In this document: piece by piece, positions 8,530-19,412 of the stretch
Layout: every line of letters begins with the position of its first letter
Position numbering within the stretch: the stretch's first letter is position 1
Assembly: GCA_004295085.1 (NCBI GenBank)
Contig: SHNF01000014.1
Span: 98,319 to 162,318 of the forward strand
Length of the DNA stretch: 64,000 bases
DNA from: Planctomycetota bacterium
GTDB lineage: Bacteria > Planctomycetota > UBA1135
Reading direction: 5' to 3'
Notes under the pieces: generated by a model
Seen by the model: the letters and a program-made list of their open reading frames with translations, nothing else
Told to the model about the DNA's origin: nothing
Database searches by the model: none
Made by a program: the position numbers and the translations under genes

Positions 8530-8724
8530 TCAGCCGCCGGGGGATTCCGCACCTGCGTCGGGCGCCCGCTGCACCGGGACCGGCGCGCTCTCCGCCGCCT
8601 GCCTGGCCTGCTGCAGCTGCCGCAACAGCAGCAGCAGGACGCCGAGCAGCACGAGGCCGCCCACGGCGTAGATCCACCCGCGGCGCAGCTCGCGCGGCGG
8701 CGTCTCCGTCCGCGGGATCCTCAT
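8530..8724 (-). CDS. single-span membrane protein of unknown function
   Basis: 64 residues: a short basic N-terminus (MRIPRTETPPRELRRGW), one transmembrane helix (IYAVGGLVLLGVLLLLL), then a Gln/Ala-rich helical tail and a Pro-rich end. It looks like a small bitopic membrane protein. No family was recognised. It lies between acyP and an anchored carboxypeptidase-regulatory-like protein on the same strand. The ATG at 8724 was chosen because the longer in-frame extension is Arg/Gly-rich and has no hydrophobic logic. Confidence 0.5.
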   Translation of the reverse strand: MRIPRTETPPRELRRGWIYAVGGLVLLGVLLLLLRQLQQARQAAESAPVPVQRAPDAGAESPGG

Positions 8725-8791
8725 GGCACTTGCTCCGTCCACTCGCGCAGCACGTCCGCGCCTCCCTCCGCGCGCAGCCACGGCAGGACCC

Positions 8792-12445
<3,654 letters not shown>

Positions 12446-12468
12446 GCTCGGCGCCCGGGTGACTGACT

Positions 12469-12488
12469 TGTGATCACAGACTGTGATC
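12469..12488 (-). promoter_or_regulatory. TGTGATC direct repeats upstream of the ORF6N gene
   Basis: TGTGATCACA (12469-12478, itself a perfect palindrome) and TGTGATC (12482-12488) are 13 nt apart, about 25 nt upstream of the ORF6N start, in a locally AT-richer stretch (12465-12530). A regulator-binding site is inferred. The rest of 12489-12657 holds no gene that I can support. Confidence 0.35.
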
Positions 12489-12657
12489 TCAAGAATCTAA
12501 GTGAATATCGGACAATGATTTGCATTGAATCCCGGCGTGGCTGGCACGCACGGTCGGTCAGCGGCGATTCATCCGCAGAGGAGCTCGGTGACCGCGGCAC
12601 CAGGGGCTGCCTCGTGAGGCCAGGAGGCTGCCGGCCTGCGTCCACCTGACCGGCGGT

Positions 12658-13071
12658 CTATCCGGAGCGCGGCCCGGCCTTGAGCAGCTCCCAGAACGCC
12701 CGCGGCGACACGATCGGTAAGGGCGCGCCAGCAGCAGCGCCGAGAAGCTCGCCATCCCCGGTCACCAGGACGTCCGCGGCGCCGGCGACCGCCTCAGCCA
12801 CCACGGAACGATCGGCTGGATCGCGCAGCTCCAGCGCGATCGGCGGTGCGCCGGCAACGACGCTGCTCTGGCTGCGCAAGAACGCGGCGACCTCGTCGAC
12901 CAGGCCGTGCGACATCCGCAGCTTTCGGCTCAGCACGCGGCGCAGCTCGGCCAGCAAGGTCTCGCCCACGACGAGCTGGTGGTGGGACAGAATGACTTGC
13001 AGCAGGTCCGCGCACAGGCCGCGGGTCGCGAAGGCGCTGACGAGCACGTTCGTGTCGAGATAGACCCTCAC
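12658..13071 (-). CDS. PIN-domain ribonuclease toxin (VapC-like)
   Basis: 137 residues. The PIN fold is recognised from MRVYLDTNVLVSA (first catalytic Asp), a mid Glu (VVGETLLAEL), and DPADRSVV plus VLVTGDGELL carrying further acidic metal ligands. This subgroup is the PIN-family toxin component (COG1569-like) that cleaves RNA when free of its antitoxin. It overlaps the upstream RHH gene by 4 nt (ATGA), the standard antitoxin-toxin arrangement. All acidic positions look intact. Confidence 0.85.
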   Translation of the reverse strand: MRVYLDTNVLVSAFATRGLCADLLQVILSHHQLVVGETLLAELRRVLSRKLRMSHGLVDEVAAFLRSQSSVVAGAPPIALELRDPADRSVVAEAVAGAADVLVTGDGELLGAAAGAPLPIVSPRAFWELLKAGPRSG

Positions 13072-13289
13072 GAGACGTCCGCAAAGACGTCCTCGTCGGT
13101 CAAGTAGCCCGCCGCCTCGGCCAGCGGCAGGATCCGGCGGCGGAGATCCTGGAAGCGGGCGAGCGCAAGCTGGCGCCGCAGGGCATCGCGCACGATCTCA
13201 CTGCGGCTCCGGCCGCTCCGCTTGGCGGCCCGGGCCAACTGGCGCTCCAGGTCCCGGTCCAGCCGGATGGTCAGGGCCGAGGTCTTCAT
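13068..13289 (-). CDS. ribbon-helix-helix (CopG-like) antitoxin
   Basis: 73 residues. ALTIRLDRDLERQLARAAKRSG forms the DNA-binding beta strand and first helix, followed by SRSEIVRDALRRQLA (second helix); the C-terminal about 25 residues, with acidic LTDEDVFADVS, would bind and block the PIN toxin. RHH antitoxins repress their own operon; a palindrome lies 2 nt upstream of the start codon. Confidence 0.85.
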   Translation of the reverse strand: MKTSALTIRLDRDLERQLARAAKRSGRSRSEIVRDALRRQLALARFQDLRRRILPLAEAAGYLTDEDVFADVS

Positions 13290-13291
13290 GT

Positions 13292-13304
13292 ATTACATTG
13301 TAAT
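13292..13304 (-). promoter_or_regulatory. operator palindrome of the toxin-antitoxin pair
   Basis: ATTACA-T-TGTAAT is a perfect 13-nt palindrome centred on T13298, in a GC-rich context, 2 nt upstream of the antitoxin ATG. It is a good candidate for the RHH-antitoxin operator and would also overlap the transcription start region. Confidence 0.6.
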
Positions 13305-13453
13305 GCAGACGGCGTCGCCCGGCAAGCGTGAATGTGCAAGCCTAGCGGCGGCCCGCTATGCGCAGGAACAGAGGCGCCACGAAGATGGACTGGGCCGCGA
13401 ACAGCCCGATCTCACACGGAATCGGGCCGCGCGGCTCCGGAACGCTTCCAATG

Positions 13454-14959
13454 TCATGGCGCCGCCTTTGGCCAGCATGCGGCCAAGGCTTGCAGCGCTG
13501 TGTGCGCGCGTAGGGTGCTGCAGCATGCGTAGCCGAACACCAGTCCCGCGCGCGGGCGGCGCAGGAAGTAGCGCGAGAGCGGGCGCAGGTCGACTCCGGC
13601 GCGCGCGGCGGCGCGTTGCAGCGCGAGGTCATCGTTGCCGGGAGGAAGGAGGCCGGTCAGGTGCATGCCGGCGGAACTGGCAAGGAAGCGAATGCGGTCG
13701 CCGAGGATCTCGGCGGCGAGGCGCTGGAAGTCCTGCTGGCGCTCGGCGTAGAGCGCGCGCGTGCGGCGCAGGTGGGCCGCGAAGTGGCCGGCTTCCAGGA
13801 ACTCGGCCAGCGCCGCCTGGAGCAGCGGCGGTGAATGCGCGTCCACGAAGGCGCGTGCGGCCAGGAAGACGTCGATCAGATCGGGGGGCGCCACGAGGTA
13901 GGCCAGGCGGAGGCCCGGGAACATGGTCTTGGTGAAAGTGCCGGTGTAGAGGACGCGACCGTCGGCGTCGATGCCGAGCAGGGCCTGGAGCGGGCGGGAG
14001 TCGTAGCGGAACTCGCTGTCGTAGTCGTCTTCCAGGATCCAGGCGCCGGCGCGGCGGGCCCAGCGCAGCAGCGCGAGCCGGCGCTCCAGGGACAAGGTGA
14101 CGCCTAGAGGGAACTGGTGCGAGGGGGTGACGTAGCAGAGGCGCGCGCGCGGCGCGCGCCGGATGCCGGCGGCGACGTCGAGACCGTGCTCGTCGACCGG
14201 AACGGGCACGAGGCGGGCGCCGGCGCTGCGCAGCGCGCCGCGCGCGCCGAGATAGCCCGGATCCTCCATCCACGCCGTGTCGCCGGGGTCGAGCAGCACG
14301 CGCGCGGCGAGATCCATGGCCGCCTGCGAGCTCGAGAGGATGAGGATCTGGTCGGGCTCGCAGCGAAGGCCGCGGGCGGCGGCGAGGTGCGTGGCGATGG
14401 CGCGGCGGAGAGCGGGATGGCCGGCGGCCGCACCGTAGCCCAGCAGGCCGGCGCCGGCGCGCCGCGCGCAGCGGGCCAGCACGCGGTTCCAGAGGGCGAG
14501 GGGAAAGTGGTCGAGGGCCGGCATGCCGACGGCGAAGGGCCGGCCGGGCACGGGCACGGCGCCGCGCGGCAGCCGGGCGATGCCGCGGCCGCGCTCGGAG
14601 AGCGGGCGGCGGCCAGCGGTGGCGCGACGGGCCGGCGGGCGCGGGGCGGCCGGCGGCAGGGCGACGTAGCTGCCGTCCCCGACCCGGCTGCGGAGGTAGC
14701 CCTCGGCCTGGAGCTGCTCGAAGACCGCCACCACCGTGTTGCGCGAGAGGCGCAGCTGGCGCGCCAGCGCCCGGGTGGAGGGCAGGCGTACACCGGCGGC
14801 CAGGCGGCCGGCCAGGACCGCCTCGCGCAGGGCCGAAGCCAGCCGGAGCTGCGCCGGCCCGGAGCCCGCGAGCGGTGGGAGCAGGGTGAAGGGCGAGTCG
14901 CCGGGGTGCTTGGGCACTGAATAATGGTATTCAAAATCTGAAGATAATGGACCTTTCAT
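13454..14959 (-). CDS. MocR-type GntR regulator / aminotransferase-like
   Basis: 501 residues. N-terminal winged-helix GntR domain (about 35-105: LPSTRALARQLRLSRNTVVAVFEQL, GYLRSRVGDGSYVA) joined to a class I aminotransferase-like domain (about 130-500) with the YVTPSHQFPLG and ILEDDYDSEFRY segments and TGTFTKTMFPGLRLAYL, in which the Lys is the predicted PLP Schiff-base residue. MocR regulators sense PLP or amino compounds. It is divergent from the amidotransferase operon with 29 nt between starts, so it probably controls that operon. The first 14 codons are unusually AT-rich and contain direct repeats; a GTG at 14917 is an alternative start. Confidence 0.88.
   Translation of the reverse strand: MKGPLSSDFEYHYSVPKHPGDSPFTLLPPLAGSGPAQLRLASALREAVLAGRLAAGVRLPSTRALARQLRLSRNTVVAVFEQLQAEGYLRSRVGDGSYVALPPAAPRPPARRATAGRRPLSERGRGIARLPRGAVPVPGRPFAVGMPALDHFPLALWNRVLARCARRAGAGLLGYGAAAGHPALRRAIATHLAAARGLRCEPDQILILSSSQAAMDLAARVLLDPGDTAWMEDPGYLGARGALRSAGARLVPVPVDEHGLDVAAGIRRAPRARLCYVTPSHQFPLGVTLSLERRLALLRWARRAGAWILEDDYDSEFRYDSRPLQALLGIDADGRVLYTGTFTKTMFPGLRLAYLVAPPDLIDVFLAARAFVDAHSPPLLQAALAEFLEAGHFAAHLRRTRALYAERQQDFQRLAAEILGDRIRFLASSAGMHLTGLLPPGNDDLALQRAAARAGVDLRPLSRYFLRRPRAGLVFGYACCSTLRAHTALQALAACWPKAAP
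14921..14950. promoter_or_regulatory. direct repeats ATAATGG x2, MocR-type operator candidate
   Basis: ATAATGG occurs at 14921-14927 and 14944-14950, 23 nt start to start, i.e. about two helical turns, the spacing described for MocR/PdxR operators. They lie in an AT-rich patch at the 5' end of the MocR reading frame, facing the divergent operon. This is inference from spacing and position. Confidence 0.45.
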
Positions 14960-14988
14960 GAGTCCAATGTGGCGGCTGGGATGGTCCC

Positions 14989-15717
14989 ATGCAGGAGCCC
15001 AATCACCCGCTTCGTATCGCCCTGGTCGGTGACCGCAGCGAGGCGGTCGCCGCGCACCGCGCCATTCCGCTGGCGCTGCAACGCTCGGCCGCCGCCCTCG
15101 GCGAGGCCGTGGCCCCGGTCTGGATCGGGACGGAGGCCGTGGAGACGTGCATGCTCGGCGCCTTCGACGCGCTCTGGTGCGTGCCCGGCAGCCCCTACGC
15201 CTGCATGGACGGAGTGCTCGCGGCCATCCGGCACGCGCGCAGCGCGCCGCTGCCCTTCCTCGGCACCTGCGCCGGTTTCCAGCACGTGCTGATCGAGCAC
15301 GCGCGCCACGTGCTCGGCATCGCCGACGCCGACCACGAGGAGACTGCGCCGGGTGCCGGAACCCTGGTGGTGACACGGCTCCGCTGCACGCTGTGGGAGG
15401 CGCGCGGCACGGTGCGCGTGCTGCCGGGCACGCGCCTGCACGCGGCGGTGGGGCGCGAGGCCCTGGACGCGTCCTACACATGCAACTTCGGGCCCAACCC
15501 GGCGCTGCGCGCGCGCCTGGAGCAGGGCGGGCTGCGCGTGAGCGCGCTGGACGAGGCCGGCGAGGTGCGCGCCGTCGAGCGGGCGGAGCATCCCTTCTTC
15601 GTCGCCACCCTGTTCCAGCCGGAGCTCGCGGCCCTGGAAGGACGCCCGCTGCCGCTGGTCGAGGCCTTCGTCGGCGCGGCGGCGCGCGCCCGCCGGGCGG
15701 GAGCTCTGGCCCGATGA
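14989..15717 (+). CDS. class I glutamine amidotransferase, CTP synthase C-terminus-related
   Basis: 242 residues resembling the stand-alone glutaminase domain related to the C-terminus of CTP synthase. FLGTCAGFQH holds the nucleophile Cys; HPFFVATLFQPE has the catalytic His (HPFF) and Glu region. In this family the nucleophile is selenocysteine in some members; here it is a plain TGC Cys. The protein would hydrolyse glutamine to release ammonia for an unknown acceptor. First gene of a plus-strand operon (15714, 15939, 16283), divergent from the MocR regulator. The intervening 29 nt and the repeats beyond are the likely control region. Confidence 0.85.
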   Translation: MQEPNHPLRIALVGDRSEAVAAHRAIPLALQRSAAALGEAVAPVWIGTEAVETCMLGAFDALWCVPGSPYACMDGVLAAIRHARSAPLPFLGTCAGFQHVLIEHARHVLGIADADHEETAPGAGTLVVTRLRCTLWEARGTVRVLPGTRLHAAVGREALDASYTCNFGPNPALRARLEQGGLRVSALDEAGEVRAVERAEHPFFVATLFQPELAALEGRPLPLVEAFVGAAARARRAGALAR

Positions 15718-15917
15718 GCGGCCTCACCCTGCTGGAAGGCTATCGCAAGCGCCCGCGGCGCTGCGCGAGCCCGGCGCCCGGCCAGGCCAGCGTGTGCGTG
15801 TGGGACCTGCACCTCCAGTACCAGGAGCGGCAGGCCTGGGTCGAGTGCGTGCTGGCCGATCCGGAGGGCCCGGACCTGGAGGCCTACCTGGCGCGCCGCT
15901 ACGAGGGCGAGGCCTGA
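15714..15917 (+). CDS. small protein of unknown function
   Basis: 67 residues, beginning MSGLTLLEGYRKRPRRC. The ATG overlaps the stop of the amidotransferase gene (ATGA), indicating translational coupling. No domain was recognised; the sequence mixes a basic start with an acidic end (LEAYLARRYEGEA). The longer in-frame reading upstream lies inside the amidotransferase gene in another frame and is not real. Confidence 0.6.
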   Translation: MSGLTLLEGYRKRPRRCASPAPGQASVCVWDLHLQYQERQAWVECVLADPEGPDLEAYLARRYEGEA

Positions 15918-15938
15918 GCCGCCGGGAGCTGCGCGTCC

Positions 15939-16274
15939 ATGGACCACTACCACATCTGGGTGAACCTGGCAGACAGCCACGCGGACCTGGAGTTCGCGCG
16001 CGCCGTAGCCGGCTGGCTGGGCCACCTGCGCGAGCGCGGGCTGATCGAAGGCTGGAGGCTGTCGCGGCGCAAGCTCGGCTTCGGCCCGGCGGAACTGGGC
16101 GAGTTCCACCTCGAAATCGAGACGCGCGATCTGGCGCAGCTCGAGAACGCCTTCCAGCTCGCGGCGGCGCGCGCGGGAGAGGGCGAGCGCCTGCACGCGG
16201 AGGTGTACAGCCGGGTGGCGGACTTCCGCGCGGCGCTCTACCGCGACTTCCCGGACGCCGTGAGGAGGGAATAG
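15939..16274 (+). CDS. DUF6614-like family protein
   Basis: 111 residues: MDHYHIWVNLADSHADLEF, VAGWLGHLRERGLIEGWRLSRRKLGFGPAELGEFH and a C-terminal VADFRAALYRDFPDA. The pattern matches a small uncharacterised family (DUF6614 as I recall it), with a ferredoxin-like alternation of helices and strands. Cytosolic. Third gene of the amidotransferase operon, 21 nt after the preceding stop. Confidence 0.75.
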   Translation: MDHYHIWVNLADSHADLEFARAVAGWLGHLRERGLIEGWRLSRRKLGFGPAELGEFHLEIETRDLAQLENAFQLAAARAGEGERLHAEVYSRVADFRAALYRDFPDAVRRE

Positions 16275-16282
16275 GATGCGGC

Positions 16283-16843
16283 ATGGCCGCGAGCAAGGAA
16301 CGCAAGGCAGAGCACCCTGCCGGCACCAGCGATGAAGCCGTCCGCAGGGCCACCGGCAGGGACTGGAGCGCGTGGGGCCGGATCCTGGACAAGGCGGGCT
16401 GCCGCACGATGAGCCACAAGGAGATCGTGGCCGTGGTGGGAGAGCAGGGAACCGAGGGCTGGTGGGGCCAGATGGTGACGGTCGGCTACGAGCGGATGCG
16501 CGGGCTGCGGGAGAAGCACCAGACGACCGCGGGCTACCAGATCAGCGGCAGCCGCGTGATCCAGGTGCCGCTCTCCCGGCTGTTCCAGGCCATTGCGGAC
16601 CCGAAGCTGCGCAAGAAGTGGCTGGCGGAGCCGATCGAGATCCGCAAGGCCACGCGCAACAAGTCACTCCGCATGGCCTGGGCTGACGGCACCGCCGTGG
16701 ACGTGAACCTGTATTCCAAGGGCACCGGCAAGAGCCTGGTGGCGCTGCAGCACGCCAAGCTCCGGGATGCCAAGGCCGCCGCGAAGATGAAGGCCTTCTG
16801 GGCCGGGCGCCTGGACCGCCTGCGTGCGCTGCTGGAAGACTGA
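16283..16843 (+). CDS. DUF4287/SRPBCC-like protein
   Basis: 186 residues. N-terminal DUF4287-like part (DEAVRRATGRDWSAWGRILD and WWGQMVTVGYERMRG) followed by a START/SRPBCC-like part (IQVPLSRLFQAIADPKLRKKWL, then SLRMAWADGTAVDVNLYSKG). SRPBCC folds bind hydrophobic ligands; the role here is unknown. The ATG at 16283 is 8 nt after the DUF6614 stop, so it closes the operon. The in-frame region upstream of 16283 belongs to the preceding gene in another frame. Confidence 0.8.
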   Translation: MAASKERKAEHPAGTSDEAVRRATGRDWSAWGRILDKAGCRTMSHKEIVAVVGEQGTEGWWGQMVTVGYERMRGLREKHQTTAGYQISGSRVIQVPLSRLFQAIADPKLRKKWLAEPIEIRKATRNKSLRMAWADGTAVDVNLYSKGTGKSLVALQHAKLRDAKAAAKMKAFWAGRLDRLRALLED

Positions 16844-16852
16844 GCCGCACGC

Positions 16853-16858
16853 TATAGT
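16853..16858 (+). promoter_or_regulatory. -10-like box TATAGT upstream of the selenoprotein candidate
   Basis: GCTATAGTGG lies 19 nt upstream of the ATG at 16878, between the stop of the SRPBCC gene and GGAGG. A near-consensus -10 with no clear -35. Confidence 0.4.
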
Positions 16859-16877
16859 GGCGCGCGGAGGTGCTCGC

Positions 16878-17819
16878 ATGCGCGCTTTCGCATTCATTGC
16901 CGTTCTGCCTGGTCTGGCCCTGTTGCAGCCGGCACTGCCCGCCCAGGAAGGCCAGGCGCCTGTCCAGGTCTATGACACCAAGGCGGACGCGCGGGCCGAC
17001 ATCGCTGCGGCGCTGGCCAAGGCCGGAGAGGAGAACCAGCGCGTGCTGATCCAGTGGGGGGGGAACTGGTGCGGCTGGTGCGTGAAGTTGAATGACATCC
17101 TGACGAAGGACCAGGACCTGGGGCACGAGCTGCTCTACGAGTACCAGGTCGTGCACGTGGACGTGGGCCAGTTCGACAAGAACCTGGACCTGGCCGCGCA
17201 GTACGGGGCGAGGATCCAGGACGGAGTTCCCTTCCTGACCGTGCTGGGCGCGGACGGCAAGGTCCTGGCCAACCAGGAGACCGGCGGCTTCGAAGTGGAC
17301 GGCCGGCACGACCCGAAGAAGCTGCTGGAGTTCCTCAAGGGGTACCGGGCCGCGCCGTGGAAGGCCGAGGAGCTGCTGCAGAATGCGCTGGCGCGCGCCG
17401 CCAAGGAGGAGAAGCAGGTCCTCCTGATGTTCGGCGCGCCGTGGTGAGGCTGGTGCCACCGCATGACGGCCAGTTTGGCCGTTCCCGAGGTCGAGAGGGC
17501 GATCCAGAAGGAGTTCGTGGTGGTGAAGGTGGACGTGGATCGCACGATCGGCGGCAAGGACGTGCAGAAGCGCTACGGGGCGGAGAAGGAGGGACTTCCG
17601 TGGTTCGCATTCCTCGGCCCCGACGGCCAGCCGCGGATCACCAGCAACGGGCCGAACGGCAACATCGGCTGCCCATGGAGGGATGAGGAGGTGGCGTACT
17701 TCGGCGAGATGCTGCGGAAAACGGCCGTGCATCTGAGCGCGCAGGAGGTGGACGCCCTGCTGAAGGCCCTGCCCTCGGAAGCCAGGGAGAAGGCGGCGAA
17801 GGCCGCTGCGCAGACCTAG
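16878..17819 (+). CDS. two-domain thioredoxin-like selenoprotein candidate (in-frame UGA)
   Basis: Read as one frame through an internal TGA at 17445, this gives 313 residues. A signal peptide (MRAFAFIAVLPGLALLQPALPA) is followed by thioredoxin domain 1 with WCGWC (redox pair CGWC), then domain 2 in which the equivalent site reads GAPW-UGA-GWCHRM, i.e. a predicted UxxC pair. The frame stays open for 124 codons after the TGA and keeps thioredoxin features (VVVKVDVDRT, LPWFAFLGPDG). A hairpin fitting the bacterial SECIS pattern starts 18 nt after the TGA. GGAGG is 7 nt before the ATG. The alternative is a nonsense mutation or sequencing error of TGC; TGA is a normal stop for other genes here, so a changed code is unlikely. 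Confidence 0.75.
17445..17447 (+). other. in-frame UGA, predicted selenocysteine codon
   Basis: TGA sits between TGG (Trp) and GGC TGG TGC (Gly-Trp-Cys), exactly where the first Cys of the second CxxC motif is expected by comparison with the first domain of the same protein (WCGWC). Confidence 0.7.
17466..17482 (+). promoter_or_regulatory. SECIS-like hairpin after the UGA
   Basis: ACGGCC (17466-17471) pairs perfectly with GGCCGT (17477-17482) around the loop AGTTT. The loop begins 24 nt after the UGA and has G at its second position. Bacterial SECIS elements are short stems within the coding region, with the loop roughly 16-37 nt from the UGA and a G near the start of the loop, so the geometry fits. 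Confidence 0.55.
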
Positions 17820-17826
17820 GCGCATC

Positions 17827-19407
17827 GTGCTCGCCGCCGCACTCGTCGTCCTGCAGGAGCAGGCGGCGCGCTTCTCGGTGCGCGTGGATCCGCGCGTGGA
17901 GCTCTTGTGCGTGGTCGGCCGGCTGGCCGGCCTGGACGAGTACGCGCAGGCGGCGCCCACGCCGTACGCCGCAGCGGTGGAGGAGCACTTCGCGCCCTTC
18001 CGCGAGCACGACGCGGTGGTGACGACGCGCAGCCTGCACGAGGTCTTCTCGGTGGGCTACAACGCGCTGCCGAGCCTGGCGGTGTACCTGCGGGACCTGG
18101 ATACGCTCGAGCCGCTGGTGCCGCTCAAGCCCTTGCCGCCCGGACTGGACGCGCGCTGGGCGCTGGCGCCCGTGGACTCGTACCTGGAGCAGCTGCGCGA
18201 GTTCGCCGCCGAGTCGCAGTTCGCGGCCTTCCTGGAGGAGCAGTCGCAGTACCTGCGGGCCCTGGAGCAGCGCTACCAGGAGGCGCTGCCGGGCGCGGCC
18301 GTGCTGGACTGGTGCGACGGCTTTTTCGGGCCGCGGCCGGGGTTGCGCTGCGTGGCCGTGCCCGGCCCGCTGATCGGGCCGAACAACTACGGGGTGATGG
18401 CGCGCGACGCGGCTGGAGCGGAGACCTTCTATCAGGTGCTGGGCGTGGCGCAGGCGCAGAAGGACGGCCTGCCGCGGCTCGATGCGGGCATGGAGCCGCT
18501 GCTGGTGCACGAGGTGGCGCATTCCTACGTGAACCCGGCGGTGGAGCGCGGCCTGGAGCCCTTCTCCAGGGCCGCTCCCGCGGCCTTCGAGCTGGTGGCC
18601 GAGGACATGCGGGCGCAGGCCTACGGCGACTGGCGCACGCTGTGCTGCGAGTCCGGAGTGCGCGCAGCGACGGCGCTCTACATGCTGGACCGGCACGGGC
18701 CGCAAGCGCGGGACCGCAGCATCCACCACGAGGAGGCGCGCTCCTTCTATTGGACCGGCGACGTGGTGCGCCGCTGGGACGCGGCGCGCCGCGAGCAGGC
18801 CTTCGAGGAGTTCCTGCCGCTGCTCGCCGACGCGCTCCGCGACTGGGCGGCGCTGCCGCCCGAGCAGCGCCTGCCGCCATTCCGCGGCACCTTGAACAGC
18901 GCGCTGACCCTCCTGATGCAGTCGGAAGACGCCCTGTTCCTGCTGCCGGAGGACTCGGAGGCCCTGGCCGCGTACGCGCGCCAGATGCACGAGCGATTCC
19001 ATGCCGCGTCAAAGGTGCGCCTCGCTTCCGCCGGCGAGCTGAGCCCGGAGGAAGCCGCCGGCCGTGCCCAGGTGGTGTACGGCTCTCCGCACAGCAACGT
19101 GCACGTGCGCCGCTGGCTGCAGGCGCTCCAGGCACGGCTGGATGCGGATGGCATCACGCTGGGCAGGCGCCGCTTCCAGGGCGCGCACCTGGTGCTCATC
19201 GCCTGCTGCCCGCTGGCGCCGGGATCCAGGGCCGCCGCCGTGGTCTACACGGCGGCCTCGGACCAGGACCTGGTCGGGGTGAACGGCGTGTTCCATGGGC
19301 CCACGGACTGGGTCGTGGCGCGCGCCACGGCGCCCGGCCAGTACACCGTGGTGGAGAGCGGCGACTTTCCCAAGAGCGCGGACGGAGACTGGCTGCCGCT
19401 ACAGTAG
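17827..19407 (+). CDS. DUF4932-type putative metallopeptidase
   Basis: 526 residues with a very short hydrophobic N-terminus (MLAAALVVLQEQ) suggesting export. LLVHEVAHSYVNP is an HExxH zinc motif; the surrounding family pattern (VDPRVELLCVVGRLAGL at the start) matches DUF4932 proteins. The C-terminal third (SPHSNVHVRRWLQALQ, QGAHLVLIACCP) is not assigned. Start is GTG at 17827, 7 nt after the selenoprotein stop, so the two are probably cotranscribed. Substrate unknown. Confidence 0.75.
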   Translation: MLAAALVVLQEQAARFSVRVDPRVELLCVVGRLAGLDEYAQAAPTPYAAAVEEHFAPFREHDAVVTTRSLHEVFSVGYNALPSLAVYLRDLDTLEPLVPLKPLPPGLDARWALAPVDSYLEQLREFAAESQFAAFLEEQSQYLRALEQRYQEALPGAAVLDWCDGFFGPRPGLRCVAVPGPLIGPNNYGVMARDAAGAETFYQVLGVAQAQKDGLPRLDAGMEPLLVHEVAHSYVNPAVERGLEPFSRAAPAAFELVAEDMRAQAYGDWRTLCCESGVRAATALYMLDRHGPQARDRSIHHEEARSFYWTGDVVRRWDAARREQAFEEFLPLLADALRDWAALPPEQRLPPFRGTLNSALTLLMQSEDALFLLPEDSEALAAYARQMHERFHAASKVRLASAGELSPEEAAGRAQVVYGSPHSNVHVRRWLQALQARLDADGITLGRRRFQGAHLVLIACCPLAPGSRAAAVVYTAASDQDLVGVNGVFHGPTDWVVARATAPGQYTVVESGDFPKSADGDWLPLQ

Positions 19408-19412
19408 CTCGC

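Noticed and set aside
12469..12488. CRP-type site TGTGA-N6-TCACA
   Set aside because: The spacing between half-sites is wrong (TGTGATCACA has no 6-nt spacer); treated as a general operator candidate only.
17445..17447. Reassigned genetic code with UGA as an amino acid everywhere
   Set aside because: TGA ends many intact genes in the window (for example HerA, lat, the helicase), so it is a stop codon in general; only a local recoding is plausible.
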